A stretch of 64,000 nt of DNA from Urophycis tenuis (lineage: Eukaryota > Chordata > Actinopteri > Gadiformes > Phycidae): assembly GCA_036785325.1 (NCBI GenBank), contig JAXIVH010000028.1:3568658-3632657 (forward strand). The letters are read 5' to 3'. The position numbers and the translations under genes are program-made. Below the pieces are notes generated by a model that saw only the letters and a list, made by a program, of their open reading frames with translations, was not told where the DNA came from and searched no databases. Every line of letters starts with the position of its first letter. Position 1 is the stretch's first letter. Below, piece by piece: positions 1 through 11,392 of this stretch.

Positions 1-760
1 AGCTTCAGGTTTCTGATAACTACGAAACTTTTGTCGATAAGCTTCTGGTACCAGAGCATAGATGCGTAACACAGCCTGTTTGACTTTTTCATAATCAGCT
101 GCATCTTCGAGGGACAGAGTGGAATACGCTTCTTGCGCCTTTCCCTTGAAAACTCATTGCAAAGTCATTGTCCAGATTTCTCTTGGCCATTTCAGTGTAG
201 TGGCTACGCGCTCAAAATGCGCAAAAAACTTATCGACTTCCTCTTCACGAAAAGGTGGAACAACACGTATGTTTCGAGTTACTTCAAAGTGATCAGATCT
301 AACTAGAGCACCAGACTCACAGGCTTTAAGTTCCAGTTCTTTAATACGCAATAGGCTTGTTGAAACTCAAGATCTTTAATTTTCAATTTGTGCGCTCTGT
401 TCTCTCGCTCACGTAATATCTGTCTTTCGGTCTCCAAATGAAGTTTTTCTTTCTCCCACGCCATTTCCTTCTCTCTCACCTGTAAACGTTTCAACTCCAA
501 GTCAGCTTTACTAGGTGAAGGTAAAGGATCAGGTTTACCCCATTCAGGTGACGAAGGAAGAAGCACTCCCCCAAGCACTTCAAGACCTCGCAGGTGTGCT
601 AGGAGCCTCTCTTGGATTTCCCTCTTGCTAGGGTTACCACGCACTTCCAGCTTGTAGTGCCCAGCAATCCTAAGGAGGTCATCACGAGTACCGGCTGTCA
701 AAGCCTCCACAGTCGGAGCTATGACAAACGTGTCTAAATCAAAGATGGGCAAAGGAGAAA
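1..760 (-). pseudogene. Broken SCAN-like gag of an LTR-type element (partial, runs off left edge)
   Basis: Two overlapping minus-strand reading frames (303-794 and 154-351) carry, in order, a SAP-like start (TRDDLLRIAGHYKL, KREIQERLLAHL), a charged coiled-coil stretch rich in E, K and R, then a SCAN-like block (DKFFAHFERVA, LKWP). Past a stop codon at 154-156 the same frame continues with LVPEAYRQKFR-type SCAN sequence to the window edge. A frameshift near 345-355 and the in-frame TGA break the protein. This arrangement is typical of fish gag-like SCAN proteins from LTR retrotransposons; that assignment rests on motif recognition. The remainder lies outside the window. Confidence 0.55.
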
Positions 761-794
761 AAAAAAAAGTGAAAATGCACAAAAGGAAAAACAC

Positions 795-1640
795 CTAAAT
801 TCTACAGCACATTTAGAACGAAGGGTGATCGTAGTAAACCGATGCGCACCAATGGCGTGCAGTGCGACCACCACAGAAAAAAAGATTTTCACAAAGGGAA
901 AATCGGATTTTTATTTATTTATTTTTTTTCGAGTTCGAAAGACCAAAATATGGTTCAAAACCGGCTACGAGCCCCCATTATATGTTACAGCTCCATCAAA
1001 GAGATAGAAATGGTACAACATAACATACGAGGCTGTAGACAAAGGTGAAGTGACAAAGTTATAATTTAATAAATGATTGTTTTCCAAACACATAGCGCGA
1101 TGGCAAAACAAAGAAAGGAAAATACCAGAACAAAAAAAACCCTGACTACACATAACTCCTGCGAGAAAGCTGCCCCTCACTCGCGTCCAGAAATAAAAGA
1201 CAGGGGGTTATGTGAGTCTTCCGAGTCAACTGCTACTCTGACTATCTATCCTAAAAACGTGAAAACCCATCACCAGCCACCTATGCTATACAAGTATACA
1301 CAGTGTTTCAAATAATGTTCCTTTACATCAAAACGTGCTTTACAACCACTAAAGTAGTGACAAAACTATTAAACCAAAAGAATGCGAAGTGCCACGTGGC
1401 ACAACGCATAGCGGTATGAAGACCGTGCGCAAAAACCCAAAGAAAGAATTCTGCCCGACGTTGGAGGAGACGGCTTTTGTAGGCGATGCCCCTCCCACAA
1501 TCAGGAACCGCGGCAATTTCGCCTGTATGGGAATAAAAAGGGAAACCAGCAGAGGCAGGAACACTGTGCAAGAGCACTAGATATGTGATGTTCCCCTACT
1601 AGCGTAACACAGACATTTACAAAAATAGTATTAGATCCCT
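795..1640. other. Unassigned stretch
   Basis: AT-rich sequence with only short unconvincing frames. It might be the 5' leader or LTR of the minus-strand gag element to its left, but no second LTR copy is in the window to test that. Confidence 0.4.
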
Positions 1641-1647
1641 GCAGATA

Positions 1648-2715
1648 TCAGCAAGAAACATAAAATGGAAAAAAAACTGCAAGATCCAAACCCACCTCAT
1701 CATGTAACAAATATATTGCTGACTGCTCTCTCTGCAGAAGCAAGTTGAAATTGGTGAAGGTTGGTATGGTGGCTTGAAAGAACAGCAAATCAGCAAATGC
1801 CTGCACAAGCCTCTTGAATCTGGCCTGTGATTCATCTTGAATCAATCAATAAATATCATAAAACAAGAGGTTGTCAATAAGTATGTGACTAACAATCCAT
1901 GTAGTCGCTGTATAATGAAATTGAGAATTGATGACCATACTAGCAGACTTGAAGTAGCTGGCCAGTGGTTCATATAGCCTCAGGATCCTGGTCACACATC
2001 GTTCAAGGCTTAGCCAATGAGATGTGCAGGAGGACCTCCATGTATTCCGCTTCATGCAGCTCACAAAACTGTTTCAAACATTTAACTCCATATCATATCT
2101 TTTCTAAAGCTCTGCATTTCAATATTACACTTAATAGTATCAAACATGCATACCTGTCAGGTATCCTTTCCGATTTGTGCTACCTTTGAACCAGTAACTG
2201 ATGTCCACTACCATGTGTTCAAATCAAAACCAGACACCTGCAATGCATTAATCGAATTATAACACATTCAGTCAATGCATGTGATTATGATACAAACATA
2301 AAGTTACATGTTAAGATAAATTAGGCCTTAACTCACTTTAAAAAATCCCCCTCCTGCAACTTTGGCGGTGTTATGTGCCACATGACAAGGACAGCCATGA
2401 ATATGTTGTTGTGGTATGTTGTTGTTGTTACTGGTATGGTATGTTATATGTTGTTGTTATGGTGTTGGGGTGTTTCTGGAGCACCCTAGAGGCGATGGAA
2501 TTGCGTGGTCCGACGTTCACAGCTGCATTGTCAATTGAGAGACCAACACAGTTCTCCCAAGGGATACCATGCTCCTCTAAGGTGAAGTTCATTTTGGCGA
2601 AGATCTCACTTGCCGTCCCACATGTCTTCCCACTTCTTGTGGACATGCTTAAAAATTGGTGGACAACTTTGCTTCCCATGAAGATCCGGACAGTAAGCGG
2701 CTTCATCTTTTGCAC
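1648..2715 (-). pseudogene. hAT-like (ZNF862/DUF4371-type) transposase relic with possible introns
   Basis: Successive minus-strand blocks match the usual order of a hAT-like transposase. They are 2715-2428 (FAKMNFTLEEHGIPWENCVG, LSIDNAAVNVG, SRVLQKHPN), about 2400-2338 (CPCHVAHNTAKVAGGGFFK followed by GTGAGT, a good donor), about 2210-2155 (YWFKGSTNRKGYLT followed by GTATG), 2064-1950 (HWLSLERCVTRILRLYEPLA) and 1845-1648 (FKRLVQAFADLLFFQ, FNLLLQREQSAIYLLHDE). Two blocks end at plausible splice donors, so this may be an intron-containing transposase gene or a domesticated derivative rather than random debris. No BED finger or complete frame is visible. Family naming rests on recognised motifs only. 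Confidence 0.6.
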
Positions 2716-2746
2716 TCCTATAATGACGAGGTAGAATTATACAAAT

Positions 2747-2866
2747 GTCAAGTCAAGTCAAGTCAGGTGAACTTTATTGTCAGTTTTCATGAATGTACAG
2801 GACATACACAAAAACCGAAATGCCGTTTCCCTCGATCCCCGGTGCTAGACACGCATGCAGAATATA
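2747..2866 (-). mobile_element. L2-type LINE 3' tail
   Basis: Starts with a TCAAG pentamer repeat, then an ACTTTATTGTCAG core and an AAACCGAAATGCCGTTTCC stretch. Very similar tails recur at 38630-39011 and 63690-64000 in the same orientation. This is the 3' UTR of a 5'-truncated non-LTR element read on the minus strand. Confidence 0.7.
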
Positions 2867-3757
2867 AATCAATCAATCAATCAATCAATCAATTTATTTA
2901 TATAGCACATTTAAACATGACTTGCCTCAACCAAAGTGCTTTACAGAGACCGGTGGGAAGCAAACATATAACAAACACATCAAAAAGCAGACCATACAAA
3001 TACACGATAGAGACAACAGTACAAGCAGGGCTCAGATCAAGATAAATCGGGAAACGCTAGAGAGAAAAGGTATGTTTTGAGCTGGGATTTAAAAGAGTCA
3101 ACTGAAGGGGTGAATCTGATGGAGGTAGGGATGCTGTTCCACAGCTTGGGGGCTGCGACAGCAAAGGCACGGTAGCCCCTGTGCTTGAGATTGGCCTTCG
3201 GCTCCGTCAGTAGCCCTTGCGTGGCCGATCTAAGGGACCTAACATTAGAGTAGGGGGAGAGGAGGTCTGAGATGTAGGGGGGGGGGGGGCTTTTCCATTA
3301 ATGGCTTTGAAAGTAAAAAGAAGGACTTTAAAATCAATTCTATAACGGATAGGAAGCCAGTGGAGGGAGTCTAGGACGGGGTGATGTGGTCTCGTTTCCT
3401 TGTGCCTGTTAACAGTCTAGTGGCTGCGTTCAGGACTAGCTGCAGGCGGGACAGGGATGATTGAGTGATGCCGGTATAGAGGAAGTTGCAGTAGTCTAGT
3501 CGAGACGTGATGAGAGCATGAATTACCCTTTCAAGATCTGGGGGGTTGAGAAAGGTCTTAATCTTTGCAATGATTCTGAGTTGAAAAAAGCTGGCTTTCA
3601 CCACTGCGTTTATCTGCCTATCAAACCGGAGCTCTGAGTCAAAGATGACACCCAGGTTCCTAGCATGGGGCCTAGTGAGAGTGGAGAGGGTGCCTAGGCT
3701 GCTGGAGATAGTACTGACTGAGTTTGGGGGACCGAAGAGGACAATCTCACACTTGCT
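2867..3757 (-). mobile_element. 5'-truncated CR1/L2-type LINE
   Basis: Begins with an (AATC)n 3' tail at 2867-2893, followed by a minus-strand frame (3371-3604) with the post-RT signature SRLDYCNFLYTG and LQLVLNAATRLLTGTRKRDH. More C-terminal RT-like sequence continues rightward to about 3757, where the next LINE begins. A G-run sits at 3279-3289. Only the final part of ORF2 plus the 3' UTR remains, so the copy is dead on arrival. Confidence 0.7.
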
Positions 3758-3867
3758 TTCAAATCAAATCAAATCAAATTTTATTTGTATGGCACTTTTC
3801 ATCCTTAAAAGCAACACAAAGTGCCTCACAGAGGCTAAAAACAACAATGACTAGAGAAAAATACCCA

Positions 3868-3912
<45 letters not shown>

Positions 3913-4350
3913 GCTCAGACCCGCTGCACACCCTAGAGAGAGACATGGCAAGGCACCGAGACCTACGGCAAGGAAAAGCCACCTTTGGGGGGCCTACCAC
4001 GTCGAGAAGGGCCCGGCCCACAACTACACGGAGTCCCGCCACAAGCAAAAGCAGCTCCCAGCGTGGTAGGCCCCCATGAGGAAACACTGGAGCTAAAAAC
4101 TAAAACTAAAACAGTAAAGATAAGATAAAATGGTATAACATGAACAAAATAAATCAAATCTAGCTAAAACATGAAGTTAAAATGAAGTTAAAATATATAA
4201 CTAAGACATGTAGCTAAAACACGTAACTCAAACATGTAATAAAAACATAAAACTAAAATATGTAGTTAAAACATACAGCTGAAATAGTAAAAAATAAAAA
4301 CTGATTATGATAAGAACTTTGATGAAAAGAAATAAAGGAAATCAATAAAA

Positions 4351-7136
4351 TCAAATAAAAGCCTGACTAAAAAGGTGAGTCTTCAGCCTCTTTTTAAAAA
4401 CATCAACAGTCTCTGCGGCCCTGAGGTTCTCCGGCAGGCTGTTCCACAATCGGGGGCCATAATAACTAAAAGCCGCCTCCCCGTGTGTTTTCGATCTAAC
4501 TTGTGGTATGGTTAAAAGGCCAGAGCCGGAGGACCTCAGGGTTCGTGAGGGTTGATTTGGTAAAAGTAAGTCCGATAAATAAGGAGGCCCAAGACTCTTA
4601 AGACATTTAAAAACGAGTAAGAGAACCTTAAAATTTATCCTGAAGCGTACAGGGAGCAAATGCAGCGATTTTAAGACTGGTGTGATGTGCTCCCGCCCTC
4701 TGGTCCTCGTCAGCACTCGTGCAGCTGAGTTCTGCAGCAATTGGAGACTAGAGATACTCTTTTTTGGAAGACCAGAGAGCAGTGCATTACAATAATCTAA
4801 GCGACAAGAGATAAAAGCATGCATCAGCACCTCCGTGCTGGCCTGAGAGAGAAACGGGCGGACTCTGGCTATATTCTTAAGATGGTAAAAACCTATCTTT
4901 GCTATGTTTTTGATATGCGGAATAAAACTAAGCTCAGAGTCAAAAATCACGCCCAGATTTTTTACAGTTTTGGATGGTTTAAGATCTTTTAATTTTGTTA
5001 AAAGTTTCTCTCTCGGCCTTCAGGATCAATGACTAAAACCTCGGTTTTGTCCTGGTTGAGCTGTAGGAAATTCGCTGCCATCCATGACTTGATATCTAAA
5101 ATGCAGTTTAAAAAGGCATTAATTGGCCCTGTGTCATCAGGAGACACGGCGATGTACAGTTGCGTATCGTCAGAAAAACTATGAAAGATGATGCCGTGCC
5201 TCCTGATGACATCCCCCAGGGGAATCATGTAAAGATGAAAAAGAATTGGACCTAAAATTGACCCCTGGGGAACCCCACACTTGATCTCATGTGTTCCTGA
5301 GGAACATGTATCCATACTTACAAAGAAGTGTCGATCTGTGAGGTAGGAGACAAACCAGTTAAGAACAGTACCAGAGAGGCCGACCAGGTTCCTCAGTCTG
5401 TTTAATAAAATGTGATGGTCTACTGTATCGAAGACGGCGGTAAGATCCAGTAGTACCAGGACTGTTAGTTTATGGTTATCTAAGTTGCACCTGGTATCAT
5501 TTAAAATCTTTAAAAGGGCTGTCTTGGTACTGTGGTTCATCCTAAAACCAGACTGATGCTTATCTAAAACGTTGTTTATGGTTAAAAAATCATTTAGGTG
5601 GTTAAAAACCAGTTTTTCTAAAAATTTTACTTAAAAATGGTAAGTTGGATACAGGCCGGTAATTGCTAAGAATCTCTGGGTCTAAATTGCTCTTCTTCAG
5701 AAGGGGCTTCACCACCACTGTTTTAAAGGAGGTGGGGAAGACACCCATCTGGAGAGAGCAATTTACAATGTTTAAAAGCTGTTCCTCAAAGAATCTATAA
5801 AATGTTTGAATGTATAAAACGGTGTGGGAATTGGGTCTAAAGGGCAGGTTGTAGGGTTTACCTGGGAGAAAACTCGACCAAGTGTCCTTGCATCAACCAG
5901 GGCAAAACTCTCCAGTGTTTCCTCAGGTAAAAGCAATGATCCAGGGTTGGTGACAGCTAAAATCTGTTGGGATAAAAGACTGGATCTGATGTCATCGATT
6001 TTACTTCTGAAGTAGTCTGCAAAGTCCCTACAGAGAGTATCTGTTGTAGTTCTAAGGGATCCTTTAAAATTAATGTTTGTTAAAAGCTCAATGGTGGAGA
6101 ATAGGAATTTATGGTTGTTTTTATAGTTAGAAATTCGTTTTTTGAAATGGGTGATTCTTGCCTGTTTGATTGTATTATTGTAGGTTTTGAGTTGTTGACG
6201 TAAAATTTCATTATGAACTGTTAGTTTTGTTTTTCTCCATCTCCTTTTAGCATTCCTGCAGTTTCTTTTCATTTTCTTTGTTTCCTCATTTCTCCATGGG
6301 GGTGTAGGTTTAATTTGGATGGTTTTGGTTAAAAGAGGAGCGACTGAGTCCAGTGTTGACTTCAGTTTGCTGTTAAAATTGTCAACAATAAAATCACAGG
6401 GTGCTGGTAAATTCTCTGCAGGAGTGCTCTGTAAAATCTGGATAAAATTTGCGGCCACTTCAGAAGTTAGGGAGCGTTTCCTCACCATTCTTACCGGGGC
6501 CTCCCATTGATTTAGACTGGTGATGTTAAAAACACACACAGTAGTGGTCAGACACAGCCAGGTCCACAACAGAGGACACACCCACGGACAGGCCATAAGT
6601 TATGACCAGGTCCAGGGTGTGTCCTCTGCTGTGGGTCGGCTGCGTGACGTGCTGTTTAAAATCCAAACAGTTTAAAAGGTTTAAAAATTCTCTGGACACT
6701 GGGTCCGAGGTGTTGTCAATGTGTAGATTAAAATCACCAGTTATTAAAATCCTGTTGTGGGTGGTGTGAATGATTGATAAGAGATCAGAGAATTCACTGA
6801 TAAAAGAAGTAGAGTACTGGGGTGGTCTGTAGACCGTTATGCAGAGAATAGGAGGGCTGCTAAAAACAAAGGCATGATGCTCAAATGATGAGTAACTGTT
6901 AAAAGAAACTTCATTTGAGGACATTGTTGTTTGTGTAATTGATGCAGTTCCTCCCCCTTTCCTGCCCCCCCTAGTAGAAAATAGAAAGTTAAAATTTGGT
7001 GGGGAAGCCTCAGTGAGAACAACAGGTGCATCGGTGCCAAGCCAGTAAGGAGAATACTGTCTAAATGTTTATCTAAAATTAAATCATTTATGATAAAAGA
7101 TTTGTTTAAAAGAGAGCGCACATTCAGCACAGCCAT
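4351..7136 (-). pseudogene. LINE ORF2: APE endonuclease plus reverse transcriptase, frame-broken
   Basis: ORF2 of the CR1/L2-type LINE. The N-terminal APE endonuclease (7136-6526) shows LNVRSLLNKSF, ITGDFNLHID (metal-binding region) and the terminal SDHY motif. A linker (6596-5772) is rich in basic residues. The reverse transcriptase (5540-4998) shows LLDLTAVFDTVDHHIL, GVPQGSILGP and FSDDTQLY, which is the catalytic xxDD box. The C-terminal part (4950-4351) carries SCRLDYCNALLSGLP and ends with FKKRLKTHLF. The five pieces lie in different frames, so at least four frameshifts or stops separate them. The protein would nick target DNA and reverse-transcribe its own RNA. Confidence 0.75.
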
Positions 7137-7394
7137 TTTAATGTTAGTGCTGAATGTGCGCTCATCATGGCATTTGATCGGAAAAAAAACACTCTTGGGT
7201 TTAAAGACATTCCTGGGCTTCAGCTGTCTGTGTGAAATGATGGTTTTGATGGTGTGAATGTCCGGTGAATCTGGCGGCAGAGAAGGGCCTACTAAGTGTA
7301 AGGTGCGGGTGAAACGTGTAGTGGGGAAGGGTGGATGTGAATGAGGGGGTGCGTGAGGGGCAAAGTGACTGTGTGCTTGTGTATTGACGGTGAG

Positions 7395-8375
7395 TCAGGA
7401 GGTGGCTGTGGTGCAGGATCGGACAGTCAGGTTTATGTTGACTGATGAAAGCCGTGAACCCTCCTGGTTTGGGTGGAGGCCGTCCCGTTTAAAAAGGCTG
7501 GGCCTGTTTAAAAAAGTAGTAAAATTGTCCACAAAAGGGATACTTTTGCTGAGGCAGTATCCCTTCAGCCACAGGTGCAGCTGACGAAGTCGGCTGGTGG
7601 TGACGTCACCATAGTGAGGTGGGGGAAGCGGGCCGGAAATAATCAACCGCTTTCCCTTGTCCAGCAGGCGATCCACGAGGGAAACGAAATCCTGTTTGAG
7701 GACCTCCGACTGTTGATTTTTGAAGCTGTGTTGTGCACACAGCTTGAGGGCGGCGGATGCGACCTCGTTGACGCCGGCTCCAGGGTGGCAGAAGGTCCGG
7801 CCGCCGTCCACCGCCACGTGCCTGACCATGGAGGTCCCGACAACCAGCACAGAGGGGGTGCGCTGCTCAACCGGCTGCCTGGAGGTGTGGCGGGGGCGGG
7901 ATGGATCCTGAGGCTGGTGTTGGAGGCGCCGGGCCGCGGTTTCTCCTGGCCGGGATGTAGGGGGAAGGTCAGGCTGGACGGGTTTACCCCAGCTGCTGGA
8001 CAGGTGAGAGCCACGACCAACTGGATGGACAGGTCCCGAGGGTGAGCTGGACAAAGCACCCACGGGTGGGAAATCCTGCAGGCTCAGGAGGTCGTACCTG
8101 TTGTCCAGTGGCAGACCCGGAGGCGGAGGACGAGGAGATGAACGAGCCCCAGCGCCCCTGCACACCACCGACCAGGGCTCCCTCGGCTTGAGAGGAGTTG
8201 AGCTCGCCGGAGTTGCCACTCTATCCTTCGCGGATCCCCTTCCCGGATAAAGCACTGTGGCCCCGCGGGATGAAGGCAGGAGGTGGAGGGTGCCGATGAT
8301 CTGGGCCTGGCTCCCTGGCGGTGCCAGCGGGACTCGGCTGGTGCCGGTGTCCCGGTGGTGATGGAGCCAGTCCAC
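7395..8375 (-). CDS. LINE ORF1 with SGNH-type esterase domain (catalytic block lost)
   Basis: A 326-codon frame upstream of ORF2. The first half is proline-rich and low in complexity. The second half resembles the SGNH esterase found in CR1/L2 ORF1 proteins: block I is VLVVGTSMVRHV (the nucleophile Ser in GTS), ISGPLPPP follows, and the terminal D-x-x-H motif is RDGLHPNQEGSRL. Compared with the related ORF1 at 29022-29963, the LHIGTNDV block (GxND) is absent between LKLCAQHSF and SEVLKQDF, so the oxyanion-hole residues appear deleted. It is open for its whole length but probably lacks esterase activity. Its role in retrotransposition is inferred from the family. Confidence 0.65.
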   Translation of the reverse strand: MDWLHHHRDTGTSRVPLAPPGSQAQIIGTLHLLPSSRGATVLYPGRGSAKDRVATPASSTPLKPREPWSVVCRGAGARSSPRPPPPGLPLDNRYDLLSLQDFPPVGALSSSPSGPVHPVGRGSHLSSSWGKPVQPDLPPTSRPGETAARRLQHQPQDPSRPRHTSRQPVEQRTPSVLVVGTSMVRHVAVDGGRTFCHPGAGVNEVASAALKLCAQHSFKNQQSEVLKQDFVSLVDRLLDKGKRLIISGPLPPPHYGDVTTSRLRQLHLWLKGYCLSKSIPFVDNFTTFLNRPSLFKRDGLHPNQEGSRLSSVNINLTVRSCTTATS

Positions 8376-8399
8376 GGCAGGGTGGTGTTGTGGCAGATA

Positions 8400-8990
8400 G
8401 GAGGATGCTGTCCAGGCTACGGACTATCATGGACAATGCCTCTCACCCTCTCTTTTCCACCCTGGCTCAGCGGAGGAGTACCTTCAGCAGAAGACTCCTC
8501 TCACCTAGATGCACCACAGAGCGACATAGGAAATCATTCCTGCTGTGGTCATCAAACTTTACAATTTGTCACTGTCATCTGCATAATAGGTATCCATTCT
8601 TATTACATGACTGTAGTTTCATTTCACTGTAATATCAATACATAACTGGTCATTTCACTACATAACTGTCATTTACTACATAACTGGTCATCTGGTCATC
8701 TCTCTGCACAACTGGTTTTACAAAGATCCGACATGCTACATCCTTGTGTATGCTATTACCTCATAGCGTATGCCTGGATGTATGTACATTTATGTATATT
8801 ATTTCATTTCATTTCTTTATGTACATTTTTATATATTTTATTACATAGGTTTATATTTGTACATAGATTTATATTTTTATTTTTACATAGGTTTATATTT
8901 TCTACATAGGTTTTATATTTTACATAGGTTTGCTTTATATATTTATATTTTCTTTACGTAGAGTGTCCGCGTTTGTCGATCATAGACAAT
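8400..8990 (+). mobile_element. L2-type LINE 3' end
   Basis: The plus-strand frame 8321-8632 contains IMDNASHPLFSTLAQRRSTFSRRLL, the typical end of L2/Maui-like ORF2. It is followed by a 3' UTR made of repeated ACATAGGTTTATATTT-like units (8840-8945). It is 5'-truncated and faces the minus-strand copy at 10270-10620. Confidence 0.7.
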
Positions 8991-9104
8991 AACGCCTTGC
9001 GCAACATGCACATACGACGAGACAAGCAGAGCTAAAACAGAAGGAGCGACCGGCGACGACAGGCAGCCATAGACAAGGGCGCGGCCATCTGACAGGTGAC
9101 AGGT

Positions 9105-9290
9105 GACGCTGTTACCTAAATATATAAAAATGTGAATACAAAAAATCTAAATAAAAAGGGGATCGCGAATATATACAAATGATATAAACAGTGTAAACAG
9201 TGTGAGGTGCAAGTATGGACAGTAATAGCAACATGTACAATGTACAAAATGTACAAATGTTTTGCAGAAGTGAAAATAGTTTGGGAAATA
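9105..9290 (-). mobile_element. L2-type 3' UTR fragment
   Basis: Shares the AATCTAAATAAAAAGG, TCGCGAATAT and ACAGTGTAAACAGTGT blocks with the L2 tail at 63780-63900. No coding sequence is present. Confidence 0.55.
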
Positions 9291-9295
9291 CCATG

Positions 9296-10179
9296 TCATT
9301 TGACCCATCTGTAACAAGGGTATACGGGCCGTTTTCTGAGATTCTTCACAAGTTCTCTTATAAAATAAGGCCCGAGCGCTTCATTAGTAATGCAGGATGA
9401 CTTGGTCCTGGCACACCTGTAGTCCTGCGCCGTCTTCGAATCTCCAAAACATTCTTTCAGGAGAGGCCCCAGGTAGTCAGCAAAGGCTAGAGGAACATTA
9501 TTAACAACCAATCCGCCCACAGTTCCTTTCGAATGGACACCTGTGATAATAGGGCATAGGTAAAAAGTCATTCAACAACTAAGATCTCAAATGAAGAAAA
9601 TTGGACTGCACTACACTGAAATACAAACCACAAAACCATCAACCATGACTTTACCACGATAAACTAGAAGACAAAACTCTTGACCGAACCTTGACAGGAC
9701 TATTACACATATCATACCTTAACCTCTTGTGCTGACATCTCCAACAGAGGGAACGGGCACTACGTCTTGGGACATTGTGGCTGTGGACTGAAGATATTGT
9801 TGCTTTTCTAGCCTTTACTTTTTATGTGGCGGATTACATCTGCCACACCCTGGTGGCAACATGAGTTTTCAATACGGCAGACTGCACACCAGTAGTGCCT
9901 GTTGAGCCTCCCTCTGGTAATAAATGGCCATGAAGTGGTCCACTCATTTTTGAAAAGGGTTCTATATGTTGCTGCTCCAGCCAGAGCAAAGCTCTTCCGG
10001 CCCTGCTGTTGGATTGGAGGAGTCTCTTCTGCCTGTCCCTCTGTGTCTTCTTCCATCTGCACTGTTGTTTGTTCCATTTGTCCTGTCTGTTGCTCCTCTG
10101 CATGTGCTTCTATCGGTCCTGTCTGTTGCTCCTCTACTTGTTTGTCAGTCTGACCTGTCTGTTGATCTCTCTGTCCCAT
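9296..10179 (-). pseudogene. Zinc-finger transposase fragments (hAT-like)
   Basis: Two minus-strand pieces. Frame 10179-9808 begins with low-complexity Q/T/E repeats (EEQQTGQMEQTT type) and ends in a finger of the form WCAVCRIENSCCHQGVADV followed by IRHIKSKG, a C-x2-C...H...H BED-like finger. Frame 9571-9296 shows FADYLGPLLKECFGDSKTA and ALGPYFIRELVKNL, a block that follows such fingers in fish transposase-like proteins. The catalytic core is absent. The fragments sit between two inverted L2 tails. Assignment to the hAT group is tentative. Confidence 0.45.
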
Positions 10180-10269
10180 CTCCGGCTCTCTCTGTCCTGT
10201 GTGTTGTTACTCTGTCTGTTGTCCTGTTGTTTCCAGTAGAAAAAAAGAGGACACTCTACGTATAGTAGA

Positions 10270-10620
10270 GTGTTAGAAAATATAAATATAAATATATAAG
10301 GAAACCTATGTAAAAATATAAAACCTATGTAAAAATAAAAGTATAAACCTATGTACAAATATAATGTAACCTATGTAATAAAATATATAAAATATATAAA
10401 AATGTACATAAAGAAATGATAATATACATAAATGTACGTACATCCAGGCATACACTACAAGGTAATAGCATACACTAGGATGTAGCATGTCGGATTTTTG
10501 TAAAAACCAGTTGTGCAGAGATGACCAGATGACCAGTTGTGTAGTAAATCACAGTAATGCAGTGAAATGACCAGTTATGTAGTGATATTACAGTGTTCTG
10601 GCTGTTTCTGACTTGGCTGA
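10270..10620 (-). mobile_element. L2-type LINE 3' UTR, inverted partner of 8600-8960
   Basis: The reverse complement of this segment matches 8600-8960: CCTATGTAAAAATATAAA units, the TACATCCAGGCATAC and ATGTAGCATGTCGGAT blocks, and the GACCAGTTGTGTAGT repeats. It forms one arm of an inverted repeat of about 350 bp per arm. Confidence 0.65.
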
Positions 10621-11330
10621 TTCTTTAAATAATGTAACAGATTTCTTTTTTTGTCCTGGGCCTGGCAAAGCTCTTTTATGAGACATATTTGCAACCTTAA
10701 AGAATTCAAATGGTCATGACATGTTGGTTTACTCTCAGTTGCAAAAACATGCCTACTTCTATTGCATACATTTCCTGTCTTTATGTTAAATTCTTTGGAA
10801 TACATCTTACCAGTTCAAAGTGCTAAAAAGATAAAGCCTAACACTAAATAAACAATGCTATGAGCTGATGTTTTGAGCATGCAGTAGGCTATCCTACAAG
10901 GTTAACAAGGTGCTCTCCTGCTGCTTGTTATGATAGCTGACTTTACATTCACAACACAAAATCAAGTTCACACGTACAAACAAACGAATTTCTTTCAAGA
11001 TTTAAAGTTTAAGAGAGTGGGTACTTGATTGACGATATATGTCACTAATTGTAACATACCTGATGATGATTTTCCCCCGCGATTGTCTCCTTGTAGCTCT
11101 TCTTCTGTCGCTGCATACGATGTTTATGCAGCAAATAGGGTTACAGTGGCGCTTCTCAGCGCCATCTACCGTCGGGGAGTTTGAAAAGGAACGAACGAGT
11201 TTCGGCCCAAGATCGGATAATTTTTTTGTGTGAGAAATTGGATGTGTGGCGTGTGTGCGGGTGAAAACAGGCAATTGCGTGTGTCTCACGCTGAAAGCGT
11301 GAGACGTGGCAGCTCTGTCAATAAGGGTGT
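10621..11330. other. Unassigned stretch upstream of V1
   Basis: No convincing gene. Homology to the upstream regions of the other V segments begins only at about 11326 (GGGTGTGTTTATA), so something replaced the distal promoter region of V1. Confidence 0.45.
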
Positions 11331-11392
11331 GTTTATAGGTGATCATGACAGTCCTGAGCTAGCTAGCAACGAATTATCAGAACGAGACAAAT

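Larger units (their letters stand above)
3758..8420 (-). mobile_element. Near full-length CR1/L2-type LINE
   Basis: Minus-strand element with a (TTTGA)n 3' tail at 3758-3780, a long 3' UTR holding a CA repeat (3877-3910), ORF2 (4351-7136) and ORF1 (7395-8375). The order ORF1 esterase, APE endonuclease, reverse transcriptase, DYCN-containing C-terminus is the CR1/L2 layout. It abuts the truncated LINE at 2867-3757, apparently inserted into it. ORF2 has several frame breaks, so it is not autonomous now. The 5' boundary near 8420 is approximate. Confidence 0.75.

Noticed and set aside
3877..3910. CA and TG repeats as Z-DNA regulatory elements
   Set aside because: They lie in LINE 3' UTR or unassigned DNA with no supporting context; plain microsatellites.
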